Origin: Chloroflexi bacterium 44-23
GTDB lineage: Bacteria > Chloroflexota > Anaerolineae > Anaerolineales > Anaerolineaceae
NCBI GenBank assembly: GCA_001899005.1
Contig: MKUW01000021.1
Coordinates: 1 to 64,000, forward strand
Reading direction: 5' to 3'
DNA: 64,000 nt
Shown in pieces: positions 18,701 to 24,714 of this stretch. Below the pieces are notes generated by a model. It was given only the letters and a program-made list of their open reading frames with translations, was not told the origin of the DNA and did no database searches. Every line of letters begins with the position of its first letter. The first letter of the stretch is position 1. A program made the position numbers and the translations under genes.

Positions 18701-20449
18701 TACCATTTGTGTTCCATCTGAACTTAATATCGAAAGAAACAGATCATAACCATAATCCTTCAAGGACTGATATGCTGTTAGTGTAATTGGGAAATTCTGG
18801 GAATCGGTCATACCAGCAATAACAATGTTTCCATTCTCTAAAATTGAAATAGAACATTCAATAAAATCCCCAGCCAATTCACAATCGTTTCCGATCCCTC
18901 CTAAAAATGTGTAAAATACCATTTGATAATTGGTGGAATCAAATTTTGTCACAAATCCATCGTATTCACCGTTGTGGGTTGGATCGAAACTGGTTATGGT
19001 ACCCATTTGATTATCTTGATTGGTTTGACCAAGAAGGATTATGTCTTCATCCTGGTCTAACTCAAGATCAAATCCTTGTCCGGTACCGATGAACGTTGAA
19101 TAGACTAATTCATCGGCTTCAGGCGATAGTTTTACAAGATATGCGGATTGCCCCTCATTGAAGGTTGAATCAAAAGCATTCGTTGTTGTTGGAAAGTCTT
19201 CGGAAATGGTGTATCCACTAATATAGATGTTTCCATTCGAATCTTGAACAAGTGTGTTTACAAAATCAAGATCCTCCCCTCCGATGTATGTAATAAAATT
19301 TACATCCGAAGCAGTGGGATTAAATTGAGCTATAAAGATATCATACCCTCCATTGAAATCGTATAGGCTGTAGCCAGCGGATTCAGGCAAATCAATTGAC
19401 TCTGTATCACCTGTAACGGTTATTTCTCCATTCTCGTTTACAATAATATCTTCGATGTTGTCATAGTTTGATCCGCCCAGAAAAGTGGAAAATATTAGAT
19501 CGTCCTCCAGAAGATCGAATCGCATATGCTCATTCGGAATTACTGCAGGATCAACCTTAGGTGAACCTGGTAAGGAGTTCTGTTCTTCACCACGTATATC
19601 ACTTGAGTAGGTCACGGTCGAGGAAAACCGGAATTGGCCCAGTTGTGTTATTGCCAAGAGCCCCTCTTCCTCGTCTCGCATTTCCTGAGCGCCTGTTACC
19701 ATGAAATTTTTGGATTTCGAATAATCATAAACAGGACCATACGTTTTCATGCCAAAAATGCCTGTTGTTTCCTTATATATGTTGCGTTGTAACAATAAAC
19801 CGTTTTTGGCAGATATTTCCAGATCCATTCCTGGTGGGACCTCCTCAAAAAGGATACACCTGTACATTGTATTGGTTGAGATCCACGTCTTTGGTGCTTT
19901 CCCAAGTATATAATTTGTGGTTGGTGTTTCCACTGGGTTACAGCCTGTAACCTTGCTCAAGTTTAGCGATTCGGAATGTTGTATTCTTAAATTTACACGT
20001 TCAGCCTCTTTTTCACGGCTCTCAGTCCGTTTTTCACCTGGCGAAGGCGTTGGCAAAACACGTGGCAAACCACCGTTCTCTTCGGGATTAGCGAGTTTAA
20101 TATCTAATAAGGAGACCCATATTTCTTCTTGCGTTACATCTATAACGAGGTTATCGCCACGGGCTCGAAACAAGATTTTGGGGTCGAATTGACCCTGGTT
20201 TTCGATAAAAAGTAGTACATCATCTAGCTCCAATGCAACATCCTCAGTCAGTAAAGTTTTCTCATGAAATATTGGATTTTGTAAATTACGCGTTTCTTGT
20301 TGGATATTGTAAGGAAAAGTAACAGGCGCACTCTTTTCAGTGAATGCGCCTGTTTTTTGACTGAGAATTCCAATTTGTGATGAAAAAAGTGAAAAGATAA
20401 CTGAGAAATTCAAAATTCTTTGAAAAACGAAAGAGCTTGCGAAATACAT
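6767..20449 (-). CDS. Giant secreted SBBP/Ig/RHS polymorphic-toxin-like protein
   Basis: 4,560 residues from the ATG at 20449, chosen because AGGAGG lies five bases upstream; an ATG at 20467 lacks this. Order, in approximate residues of the 20467-numbered frame: hydrophobic signal segment 10-35; SBBP propeller repeats (STFLGG) 330-770; Big_1-type Ig domains 775-990; CARDB/DUF11-like Ig domains 1000-1620; DUF6531-type entry to the RHS shell near 1739; YD repeats from about 1800, including nine extended NLSGQ units at 2226-2826; eleven ~82-residue NHCTVPGC repeats at 3114-4052; RHS core 4156-4320 ending in DPTGLW; and a ~240-residue tip with a hydrophobic end. The family exports a caged C-terminal effector. 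I do not recognise this tip. It is the only RHS gene here with an export signal, so it is the expression site of the locus. Confidence 0.9.
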   Translation of the reverse strand: MYFASSFVFQRILNFSVIFSLFSSQIGILSQKTGAFTEKSAPVTFPYNIQQETRNLQNPIFHEKTLLTEDVALELDDVLLFIENQGQFDPKILFRARGDNLVIDVTQEEIWVSLLDIKLANPEENGGLPRVLPTPSPGEKRTESREKEAERVNLRIQHSESLNLSKVTGCNPVETPTTNYILGKAPKTWISTNTMYRCILFEEVPPGMDLEISAKNGLLLQRNIYKETTGIFGMKTYGPVYDYSKSKNFMVTGAQEMRDEEEGLLAITQLGQFRFSSTVTYSSDIRGEEQNSLPGSPKVDPAVIPNEHMRFDLLEDDLIFSTFLGGSNYDNIEDIIVNENGEITVTGDTESIDLPESAGYSLYDFNGGYDIFIAQFNPTASDVNFITYIGGEDLDFVNTLVQDSNGNIYISGYTISEDFPTTTNAFDSTFNEGQSAYLVKLSPEADELVYSTFIGTGQGFDLELDQDEDIILLGQTNQDNQMGTITSFDPTHNGEYDGFVTKFDSTNYQMVFYTFLGGIGNDCELAGDFIECSISILENGNIVIAGMTDSQNFPITLTAYQSLKDYGYDLFLSILSSDGTQMVYSTFLGGNDDDVIKRGGLAIDQDGYIVLTGKSSSTDFPTTENAYASFHYEDFGEYDATLSILDFTETEPEDQLIYSSYFGGEGDDNVKNMLITDEQELVIMGNTRSLRFPILDNAFRRDFSDTVEGFFIKLDPNSDYKVNQATFFGGAGIDVIGLAKNSPENPGDIVFAGYTASEDFPLSLIAFDTYIPQGDTDGFLSSFSWPEPLENIDLFKSSLEVSPAEITINENDSAIVTAIIRDSQGNPLPGKEIRIDAEGSGVELSQTSLITDSLGQVSAEISSTIVQSIAISAHLEGTDISIQDEKELLVNFWGISVTNSSISTDPALVLAGGLASSEVIVTLRDNFNLPMPDFDIEIMASGSAQVMQTVTSTDENGQVFATVRDSLVETVTLTPLVNDIPLGKTAAIRFETSDISAVLSGPEKSSPANEDQFTIGVRNISRLDAEDVVLGLTLPEEFTLESQTGPVIPTQSGNYYEWELGTLAVNQRIEFGIVTSLDAQTQLDQELQTQVEVSTITDETNLNNNTRTLNTEIVSPYSFPAQLFPVEQSIGIGDTAEFNLLVRNTGFYPAVFNVSQSGLDTNWVAINPSQTHLQPGQSQTVVISVETQDCQAEGEYPFTVHLDVQGHPELSAEYQAQLNLDASPQVQINSPVQGMTTGSGTVNFSWQTSPATTGVVTYIAASDPEEEYTLTANTSATTQAVQASGLLHNEDYGWSLSVTSTCGSTVIADQSFNVGTGIAFLNHTPVYEIDRDYNQIIEIAVRNDDDEAHTLTATIQNPYTDLITNFVGSGSVDETITLGPGASTMLRLAVHAQDAILSNYQLTSEITADLGSSDPLIDTASINIEVLTAFDVDIQKIATDAVTGVATYQIENVGDKTISDLRLDTRDESSGELADVYIFPDISHANLGAGQSIQFEVIPIFNEEQVGQSGTPTQIDFEMEVSGSNQSEVFNEQVGCSSGAVQAVEIQNSCMVTVKNDWYCTNRPTIDVNFKIPGFVNTENLLSMDLNMLMNPISNDVREHSSAFSFNGVPIASFSNLIPNGELSTSVPTNAFQGSMIGPSVQQLRLQSNHSNSGHYVVASDFELGFGLSSAHTYVCAESATQANTLVQQVYHLEDLSTSANCTASQVYRSSTYSSSADFCSTSSNTQVTVGNPINTLTGALEYSTSDISFSTLTGELEFRRWYSSLTTDIYTSYLGYGWTHNLDLRLIFPNDPQGEAGIVLLKGPSANQYKFTINPDGTFTAYPGLCGNLIKIGNEYHFTDKNGTIYLFNISGMIIRQLDSEGHARIYSYNGQQQLVRVTDDVSGRFLALDYDLQGRISTVSDQSERSVFYYYDETSGDLSQFDDLGNNTWTYDYFEATTVGHLLSQVTDPSERIIERTEYDEQGRAVRQFDGTDTLILELEYQNGFGLTKVLDANMNPTVFNFGNDNALKSQENALGMTIEKDFDLNFNLSTLTDVSGNVTELEWSENGRNQTQVSDALENLTHFEYTDDNLTKIIDALGNETNLVYQGKLLISSSDEYGNITTYDYTTAMDSPQPVGLLKSITDALGRTTSYFYDENGQLAETSNELGIFTAYAYNELGQMITQYTPDGRANWNCYDDFGRVTRSVENASGDGSSPQSDPCDRENYEENGDPDYDLISERIYDVSGNLIATIDRRGIITRSYYDSANRLVATVQNLQNWDLFNPNLPPPEYRTVIDNLLNQTVYDEAGNMIATIATDGKITRTYYDALQRPEFIVQNLNGQDIFVPSPPAASNRGLDSNVTRQNIYDERSNLIATLSLTEGCTIQKSSSENPVITASATCRVTRTYYDALNRSVAVVQNLSGQSISNESIPARNPANKDINLRSDSIYDPTGNLIVSIDPAGRITRTYYDALQRAEYTVENLINWSVETTTPPPPELRTEDENVTTQMVFDVVGNLIANIDPAGTITRTWFDEINRPYLSVANLFDPSQPQASLQDLLALTEAPAYDQGYPDRNVPASEPLYDESGNAIASIDALGHISRTYFDDLQRPLQSVQNLSGQAVEVNEAPEYDEEFPDRNIPGSRSVYDSGGQLIATIDPTGMITRNYFDALGRIWLVVLNLSGQDIVDETPPGFNPQTPEINIRTETVYNQAGQAIASMDTYGRITRTYFDGLNRPLASVQNLSGQDVFTDSLPVFDPQYPDQNILMQTVYDTYGQAIAVIAADGTTQRSYYDKAGRVLVTINNLQGQDIGDETPPVFDPEDEEHIDQNVPTYYFYNVNGNLTDQRDANEIVTHYEYDERGRLTVVVENYRPAVGSDNETNLHTEYEYDVNGNRLSILDANALLEERNDKTSFVYDAMGRQTAESDPLGNTWSQIYNILGQRIAGTDANGGTIAYEYDAGGRLITIDYPEPQADVSFSYDIAGRRVGMTDSLGDTVWYYDQLGRVTGVSDANENLVGYEYDALGNRSALTYPDEKRVDYSYDALYRLEKVNDWDEHETTYQYDPNGRLLFAYLPNGIVSSYQYDGIGRLESLTHQEDDLISAAYGYSYDAVGNRSQAQEFLLIPGGSSPFVTVAVKNASLEPLQDIQVRAFNGSSSTEYMGTTNENGEVQLTLPFGNYRFRAMVDGVPFWSGANNHCQVEGCHYAEIIVPEQLEMSVQDNLGNPIGDVTIQVYSEGKDTGLFAVTEPDGSAILMLPLGEYQFRVAYNDTEFFSTDEDYCVLPGCVSAQVSVIEPILLTIVDSQGWLVEGAQVDAFNSETDSGVGSQTDINGEVYLPLQKGDYRFRITYNGHTFWSAESNHCTVPGCNNMEVIIPHPVSVTVLNTNGQVQSGITVRVYQGETKSEIEAITDSNGQVQFILPDGEFRFSTEAGEGEAQFWSGENDHCTFPGCTTSKIIVNPHTSVSVLDVDGNPLSGVEVAAYIGEIDTGFRASTAENGHAVFLLPEGEYHFRAEINGEVYKSSEGDQCAIPGCELAGIQETAAQDAQESAYDFNMISGSTGRFLSSIRPSFLLQGTQVTVEVRNGDDEPQAGIWVHAYSGTTFMNYSAQTNSNGQAVLTMNDGSYRFRANVNGVHFWSGESNHCTVPGCSSAEITITDPITVTVMDTDENPKAGINVLAFVGSTYIGVSKTTDTNGQAIFTLHEGSYRFQALVDNIAFWSGETNHCTVPGCETAGITVTNPVTVTVQDTASQPKAGLLVTAFNGSTPIPTGRFTNENGQANLTLPMGSYRFRVNYNGTNFWSGTVNHCTVPGCTSAQITVPGPIPVTVLDSDETPQVGLPVYAFNGETYAGVSGTTDSNGRVLLTLPNGSYRFRTELNSVSFWSGTVNHCTVPGCTGASITVTKPLTVHVEDTQAEPRAGLTVRIYDGGTYTTYSEVTDENGDAQFTLPAGSYRVRVDYNEAIFWSGAANHCTLPGCEQVNVVVNQPVTVSVKGVDGSPFEGTLVELYRGEVLVTNDDMSNAEGEITFTLNDGSYRFAANVSGTRFWSGEVDHCVIPGCTEAVITLPGGQNGVIEHAISYEYAPLYRLTEANYDDGIYFHYQYDAVGNRLSEVRKLGAELPEIVNSYEYDIANRLIEVNSLEYEWDDNGNLLDDGVSLYSYDFNNKLLEITKGTDTFSYAYNGLGDRLSQTVNEVTTDYVLDIQSSLTQVLQNGTNTYLYGVNRVAEFSDTEEEYYLADALGSVRNLTNDSGLVTLGQSFTPYGEVLETYGSAQTDYAYTGEMYDPLTGLVYLRARYYAPGDGRFVSKDVWAGEYTHPLSLNRWSYVAANPVNFIDPTGLWRWYLTEPMYHLPIEDYYESMSGFNPNRQLEYPIPGTPFRHPDMFNSLIGEVYEIEPIYLRSSGSIQVQGYVTDLKKAAVVNLLSGSHLLGGSFDWNQTFFHVGAGIDWPGKFRKSPLNSFFPFVDLVADYVGNGVVAYWLEPNVNAPVIVGKPVEGLVPNRRLLRSRNWTPGAPSYQPAYAVDIGTVCGAVLIAAGGTLLLVTIVEDATVLGVVDDIVTVPGGYFLINYGLKLATFSPVP
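7851..7946 (-). repeat. 96-bp core block shared with the amidase orphan (main copy)
   Basis: Matches 5869-5964 with a single C/T difference. It lies in the RHS core just before the variable tip, where a crossover would replace the tip without disturbing the shell. Confidence 0.85.
8311..11125 (-). repeat. Eleven ~82-residue repeats with a conserved Cys pair, inside the giant RHS gene
   Basis: Each unit reads roughly V-T-V-x-D...P-x-x-G-x-x-V-x-A-F-x-G, then T-D-x-N-G-x-x-x-x-T-L-P-x-G-S-Y-R-F-R, then FWSG-x-x-NHCTVPGC and I-T-V. The first half resembles carboxypeptidase-regulatory (transthyretin-like) folds. The Cys-x4-Cys pair is kept in all eleven units, although the second and fifth have lost FWSG, and a ~35-residue linker separates units five and six. 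The array interrupts the YD shell: YD repeats occur on both sides. Confidence 0.8.
11990..13790 (-). repeat. Nine extended YD repeats with NLSGQ linkers
   Basis: Within the RHS shell, units of about 65-75 residues combine a YD pair (YDxxGNLIAxID, ITRTYYDALxRP) with a linker that starts VQNLSGQ and continues with a Pro/Asp-rich stretch such as PDRNIP. Nine linkers can be counted. Ordinary YD repeats are about 20 residues long. Confidence 0.75.
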
Positions 20450-21300
20450 CTTTCCCTCCTGGACCATTCATACAATGCTTTAGTTAAAAAACTACCTAAA
20501 TTAGCTCATCCGCAAAGAAACTATTGAAATAAAACGGGATTCAGTGGAATGACCATGATGAAAATCTCAATTTGGTTGTTCTGATTTCCAATTTTTGGAT
20601 CTATTTATACAAGGTGGACAGAATTCGCCCCCACTTAAACAGTATACGAATAGCCCGGATTGAATGAAAAGTGACATTTTACAAATTATTTATGACATTT
20701 ATCTATTATTATTTTATAACGATAGTGTTGCGCACAATAAAGTTCTGAAAATAGATCAATATTTTTTAGTTCCATCACAACCAGCTATTACCGTTCATAA
20801 CGGTAATCCGATTCAATTCAGAAAAAGTAAATTTAGTAACAATACATTAAGAGGCTTTCTCCTCTACTGAGTTTCAAAAGTACATTCAGTAATTTATATC
20901 TTGCTACTATACGCTTGATGTTGAATCACTTTCGGGTATTAGCAATTCCGATTTTGACAATCTTTTGGATCAAATCTTAATCTTTTGTGAAAATCAGATC
21001 TGTTATTCCTCTATTAGCGGTTTTTACTTTATGGATAAATGCCATTTCATTCTTATTAGACAACAATTAACTTAATTTATTATCTTGGATTTTCGGTCCT
21101 TTCGTTCAAATTCACTTAATCTCAAACAAGGAACCTGGACTTTTGATTAAAGCATGACCCATAATCCTCGCCTGTAAATACACTAGCAAAGCCAGCGGTC
21201 TATCGCAATAGAATAATTTGCAAATGGGTAATTGTTACAAATGATTCCAGAATTAGGAAATACGTTGAAGCATTTGAAGTTTTATTAACTTAGAGCCTGA
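20450..21300. other. AT-rich intergenic gap without a supported gene
   Basis: About 850 bases between the divergent giant RHS gene and the first pilus leader. It is visibly AT-rich, and the only frame of any size (20664-20870 +, 68 codons) has no ribosome binding site or recognisable sequence. It probably holds the promoter of the RHS gene and may hold an element boundary. I see no tRNA, inverted repeat or attachment site that I could defend. Confidence 0.6.
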
Positions 21301-21304
21301 TGAA

Positions 21305-21420
21305 AAAATTATTGCCCCTCTAGGATAGACACCATTGCTTCATTATACTTAGCTTAGAAAATAATTTTCCCACCAATCGTTGGCCGAACAAGACATTCTA
21401 TGTATCTTTTTCGGCTTTTA
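21305..21420 (+). promoter_or_regulatory. Leader element copy A: promoter plus hairpin before the first pilus operon
   Basis: Contains TTGCCCCTCTAGGATA, a -10-like TATACT at 21344-21349 seventeen bases after TAGGAT, then AATCGTTGG and a hairpin with arms GCCGAA (21383-21388) and TTCGGC (21410-21415) followed by TTTTAATTT. Copies B and C share the same order of parts, and the arm sequences differ but still pair. The hairpin plus T-rich tail resembles an intrinsic terminator placed in a 5' leader. Confidence 0.65.
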
Positions 21421-21446
21421 ATTTAATCAAAACACAGGAGTTGACT

Positions 21447-22157
21447 ATGAACCGCATCATTCATTTTTCGATTGGACTCATATCCCTCGTTATTGCTTTA
21501 GGGGCAGGTTTTTACGGACGCAATCTCTACCTAAAAGAAGTATCCACTTACCAGGTGCCTGTACCGATCAGCGCTATCCCAGCTTTTACCGTTCTCAATG
21601 CGGACATGTTCCAAATGCGAGAAATGCCGCGCACGATGGAATCCTTACCCTATTACCAATCCATTCAGAGTCTGAGTGAAAAGATTAGCACAGTTCCGCT
21701 GCCAGCTGGTCTGCCGGTGGCTCAGGTTAACGCAGTTCCCATCGCACAATTTCGTCTTGCGGATGCAGCTTTTGAGGTGCTATCCATCCCGGTTGAACCT
21801 GTCTCTGCTGTTGGTGGACAGATCCGCATTGGAGAACGAATCAATCTTTATCAGGTGCTTCCCGAGAAAATCGACCCTGAGAACACAGCTATTTCGGCCA
21901 ACGATCAATCTACCTTCAAGGTAGAGCTCATCGCCAGGAGTGTATTGGTAGTAGATGTCCGCAATGCACAAGGTGTCGCTGCGGAATCCAACCAGAAGAG
22001 TGAGGATAACTCAACATTCGGGGGCAGCCCTCAGAACGAACAAGTCCAAATCCTTACCCTGGCGGTGGAGCCAGAAGATGTGGACGTCATTCTCACTGCG
22101 GTTGCAGCAAGCAAAAAACAAGGTGGATTGTTATGGTCAACCCTGGCACTTCCTTGA
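21447..22157 (+). CDS. cpaB: CpaB/RcpC-like Flp pilus assembly protein
   Basis: 236 residues from the ATG at 21447, which has AGGAG six bases upstream (the TTG at 21441 is less likely). One N-terminal membrane segment at about residues 5-25 is followed by a SAF-type domain (VPVPISAIPAFTVLNADMF; GLPVAQVNAVPI) and a second domain with SIPVEPVSAVGGQIRIGERINLYQV shape. CpaB/RcpC proteins support Flp pilus assembly at the membrane or wall. It is the first gene after leader A, and cpaF overlaps its 3' end by 25 bases. No outer-membrane secretin gene follows, as expected in a monoderm. Confidence 0.75.
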   Translation: MNRIIHFSIGLISLVIALGAGFYGRNLYLKEVSTYQVPVPISAIPAFTVLNADMFQMREMPRTMESLPYYQSIQSLSEKISTVPLPAGLPVAQVNAVPIAQFRLADAAFEVLSIPVEPVSAVGGQIRIGERINLYQVLPEKIDPENTAISANDQSTFKVELIARSVLVVDVRNAQGVAAESNQKSEDNSTFGGSPQNEQVQILTLAVEPEDVDVILTAVAASKKQGGLLWSTLALP

Positions 22158-23488
22158 TCCATCCAACAGCTCCACCTGCCATTCAGCCCTTAGACCAATC
22201 CGATCTGCTCCTGATTGAACGGGCCCGTGAGGAATTGGTACAGCGTGGAATCAACCCACCTAGCTGGCGAGAAGCAGACTCAGAAAAACGTCGTCGTTTC
22301 TATGATGAGGTGCGCTCTATCCTGATTGATCAGGGCGAGAATCGCAGCGTCGTCAATCGCAATGCACAAATTATCACGGATGCATTGTCCGGGGTGGGAT
22401 TGCTTGATCAGTTGCTGCGTGACCCATACGTGGAGGAAATCTTCGTCCGCAATGGGGAGGTAGCAGTGGAATATGATGGGAGCTTTTATCATCTGGGGAA
22501 ACTGGCTGATGACACTTATTTTGAAAACCTCGCTGTGCATGTTGCCGATCAAGGCGGCGCTACTTTGCGCGGAGATCGCCCAGCAGTGTTAATCGATCTG
22601 CCAGGGGGAGAACGGTTTACCGCCATCGTTCCGCGCCTGTCAACTGAGGGGACTGCAATCAATATCCGTACTTTCGGACGGCGTGTTCGCACATTGGTGG
22701 AAATGGAGCAATCCGGCACTTTTGCCAAATTTGATCCGACATCAATCGGATTAATGCAGACATTTACCAGCCCTGCCGAAAAAGATGCCAAGTCGGAACT
22801 GACCCGTCGGATCCAATCTCTAAAAGACACACCAGATCGATTTCTAGCCTGGATGGTAGCTAACCTGGCTGGCAGCCTGATGATTGCCGGTGAAATGGGT
22901 TCTGGCAAGACGACTTTACTCAACGCTCTCTCAGGTTTCTTGCCTGTATCTGCACCGATTGCTGCGCTGGAAACCTTCCGAGAATTGGAAATCCAGCACC
23001 CTTTTTTATTGCGTACTGTAGCTCCAGCTGAATTATCACCTGGCACGCCTGGCGTGACCCTGGATTGGGTCCTAAACGTCATTTATACCCGTATGAACCC
23101 GGCAGCCATCCTGGTGGGTGAGGTGGTAGGAAATGAGGCACTGCAATTCTTAAAAGCCACCTGCCTGGGGCGCAAAACATTGACAACCATTCACGGTGGG
23201 ACGATAGAAGAGTCCCTGATGCGCCTTGAACAACTTGCCCTGGCTGCAGCGCCGGAATTGGGATTGTCTGCTGTTCGCTCGATGGTTGCGATGGGATTGG
23301 ATGTTGTTGCTTTGATGGGAAGGGTCAACCGATCAGGAAGAGTTCAACGCACCTTACAGGCCATCGCCACGATTAAAGGAATTAATGCGAAAGGTGATTA
23401 TTGTTTGAACTACCTTTACCGGGCAGAAGGTGATGAGAACATCCCTGTCTTTGAACAAGCCTATCACCAGTTGGAGGGAATGAAATGA
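22133..23488 (+). CDS. cpaF: CpaF/TadA pilus assembly ATPase
   Basis: 451 residues of the type II/IV secretion ATPase family. The N-terminal domain (residues ~85-200) has LLRDPYVEEIFVRNG and ERFTAIVPRLS. Walker A is GEMGSGKTT at 253-261 and the Walker B/acid region is AILVGEVVGNEAL near 326, followed by the His box TTIHGGT. It powers pilin polymerisation together with TadB and TadC. The start overlaps cpaB, indicating coupled translation. A role in DNA transfer is possible for this superfamily, but the partners here point to a Tad pilus. Confidence 0.9.
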   Translation: MVNPGTSLIHPTAPPAIQPLDQSDLLLIERAREELVQRGINPPSWREADSEKRRRFYDEVRSILIDQGENRSVVNRNAQIITDALSGVGLLDQLLRDPYVEEIFVRNGEVAVEYDGSFYHLGKLADDTYFENLAVHVADQGGATLRGDRPAVLIDLPGGERFTAIVPRLSTEGTAINIRTFGRRVRTLVEMEQSGTFAKFDPTSIGLMQTFTSPAEKDAKSELTRRIQSLKDTPDRFLAWMVANLAGSLMIAGEMGSGKTTLLNALSGFLPVSAPIAALETFRELEIQHPFLLRTVAPAELSPGTPGVTLDWVLNVIYTRMNPAAILVGEVVGNEALQFLKATCLGRKTLTTIHGGTIEESLMRLEQLALAAAPELGLSAVRSMVAMGLDVVALMGRVNRSGRVQRTLQAIATIKGINAKGDYCLNYLYRAEGDENIPVFEQAYHQLEGMK

Positions 23489-24147
23489 ACCGCTTCTTAA
23501 AGTGGATCCTTGTCGTTGTATTTCTACTTGCTGTCGTAGGATGCCTGGTTTTTGTTTTCGGGAACCTGAATGCCTTGATGAAGGTGGCCCCAGCGCCGTC
23601 AAGAGCAGATTATTCCGAAGATGTGAATCATAAGAACGAGGAAATCGAGGGCAAATTGCGGAATGCCCCCTGGCAAGGGTTGCGTTTTATCCGACAAGAA
23701 CGAACGTGGCGTTTTTATGGGGTAGCAGGTGAAACCAAACAGATCGATTTTATCCAGCCGATGAGCTTGGTGAAAGTCTACTATCTCGAGGCAGATGGTG
23801 ACCTTAGCTTCACTTGGGCAGCTACTGAAATTCATTTTTCTGGAAAACCGACATACTCTCTGATTTCCCATCCTATCCAAGAAGGACAGTTGATTGGAGT
23901 TCAACTGAAAGGGGATTATGTCACTCAAAGTGGCGTTTATTGGGAGGATTGCGAGTCTGATTATTGCCGCCTGGCGCAAATGATTGACACCATGATTGTG
24001 CTGGATGATGTGGGAACCGGACTCACGAACGGGTTTATTCGTTATGGTTGGGAACCGCCAACTTATCCGATGTATGGTTTTTTATGTTGGCAAATCATCT
24101 CCACAAATGATGAACCGGATCAGTCGTCATTAATTGGTCAGGAGTGA
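23485..24147 (+). CDS. Unknown single-pass membrane protein of the pilus operon
   Basis: 220 residues. A hydrophobic segment at residues 6-28 (WILVVVFLLAVVGCLVFVF) is followed by an extracytoplasmic domain with a probable CESDYC cysteine pair near residue 155. It starts within the cpaF stop region (4-base overlap), so it belongs to the operon. I recognise no family. It may take the place of a missing Tad component such as TadZ or TadD, but nothing in the sequence says so. Confidence 0.7.
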   Translation: MNRFLKWILVVVFLLAVVGCLVFVFGNLNALMKVAPAPSRADYSEDVNHKNEEIEGKLRNAPWQGLRFIRQERTWRFYGVAGETKQIDFIQPMSLVKVYYLEADGDLSFTWAATEIHFSGKPTYSLISHPIQEGQLIGVQLKGDYVTQSGVYWEDCESDYCRLAQMIDTMIVLDDVGTGLTNGFIRYGWEPPTYPMYGFLCWQIISTNDEPDQSSLIGQE

Positions 24148-24150
24148 CTT

Positions 24151-24714
24151 ATGGAACCTTGTGATTATCACAAAGATATTCATCCAGTCACCAATCCTGA
24201 ACCCGGACACCAGGAATTCCAGGATTGTGATCACCCCTTAGCCAGAAAAGATGGAAAGGTGATCTTGAGCCGGCATCTGATGTCAGTCAGTTTAGGACGG
24301 TGGCTGCGTTCATTTGAGATTGTTATTTATAAGGATGGAAATCTGCAAAACTTGACGATTGAAAATCTAGTTCTTACAACCCTTGGCAAACTTTCACATG
24401 ACCCGGATCATAAGGCGGCAATTTTGATTTGCCCATATTGCGGAGAACCATTCAAAGTCACCCTTTCTCATAAAAATCGGCGGATCTACCATAACGATAC
24501 CTGCCGAAGGTTGGCCGATCGGAAATTTATCATTGATCCAGAAGAATTACACCAACTGGTATGGGAAATTCCAACTACTCAGATTGCTGCCTTATACGGA
24601 GTTTCTGATAAAGCGGTTGAAAAACGCTGTAGGGCGTTAGGCATCCCTAAACCTCCACGCGGGTACTGGACCAGACCGGATCGTATAAAAGGTTCTCCGG
24701 AGGAAGAGGCATGA
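24151..24714 (+). CDS. HNH-like/zinc-finger/HTH DNA-binding protein inside the pilus operon
   Basis: 187 residues with AGGAG six bases upstream. Residues ~25-85 resemble a degenerate HNH fold of the kind found in phage homing proteins (HPLARKDGKVILSRH ... KDGN, IENLVLTT). A zinc-binding stretch CPYCGEPF with a further Cys (NDTCRR) follows. The C-terminus is a helix-turn-helix (TTQIAALYGVSDKAVEKRC) ending in PPRGYW, seen in uncharacterised DNA-binding proteins. The canonical HNH histidines are not clearly present, so nuclease activity is doubtful. It overlaps tadB by 4 bases and may regulate the operon or be a passenger. Confidence 0.6.
   Translation: MEPCDYHKDIHPVTNPEPGHQEFQDCDHPLARKDGKVILSRHLMSVSLGRWLRSFEIVIYKDGNLQNLTIENLVLTTLGKLSHDPDHKAAILICPYCGEPFKVTLSHKNRRIYHNDTCRRLADRKFIIDPEELHQLVWEIPTTQIAALYGVSDKAVEKRCRALGIPKPPRGYWTRPDRIKGSPEEEA

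Noticed and set aside
20590-20645. GGTGGACAGAATTCGCCCCC considered as a transposon end
   Set aside because: No matching inverted copy or transposase was found.
20664-20870. 68-codon plus-strand frame in the intergenic gap
   Set aside because: No ribosome site, no family resemblance and AT-rich random-looking composition.
22549-23082. 177-codon minus-strand frame opposite cpaF
   Set aside because: Antisense to the conserved Walker region of cpaF, so it is a shadow frame.
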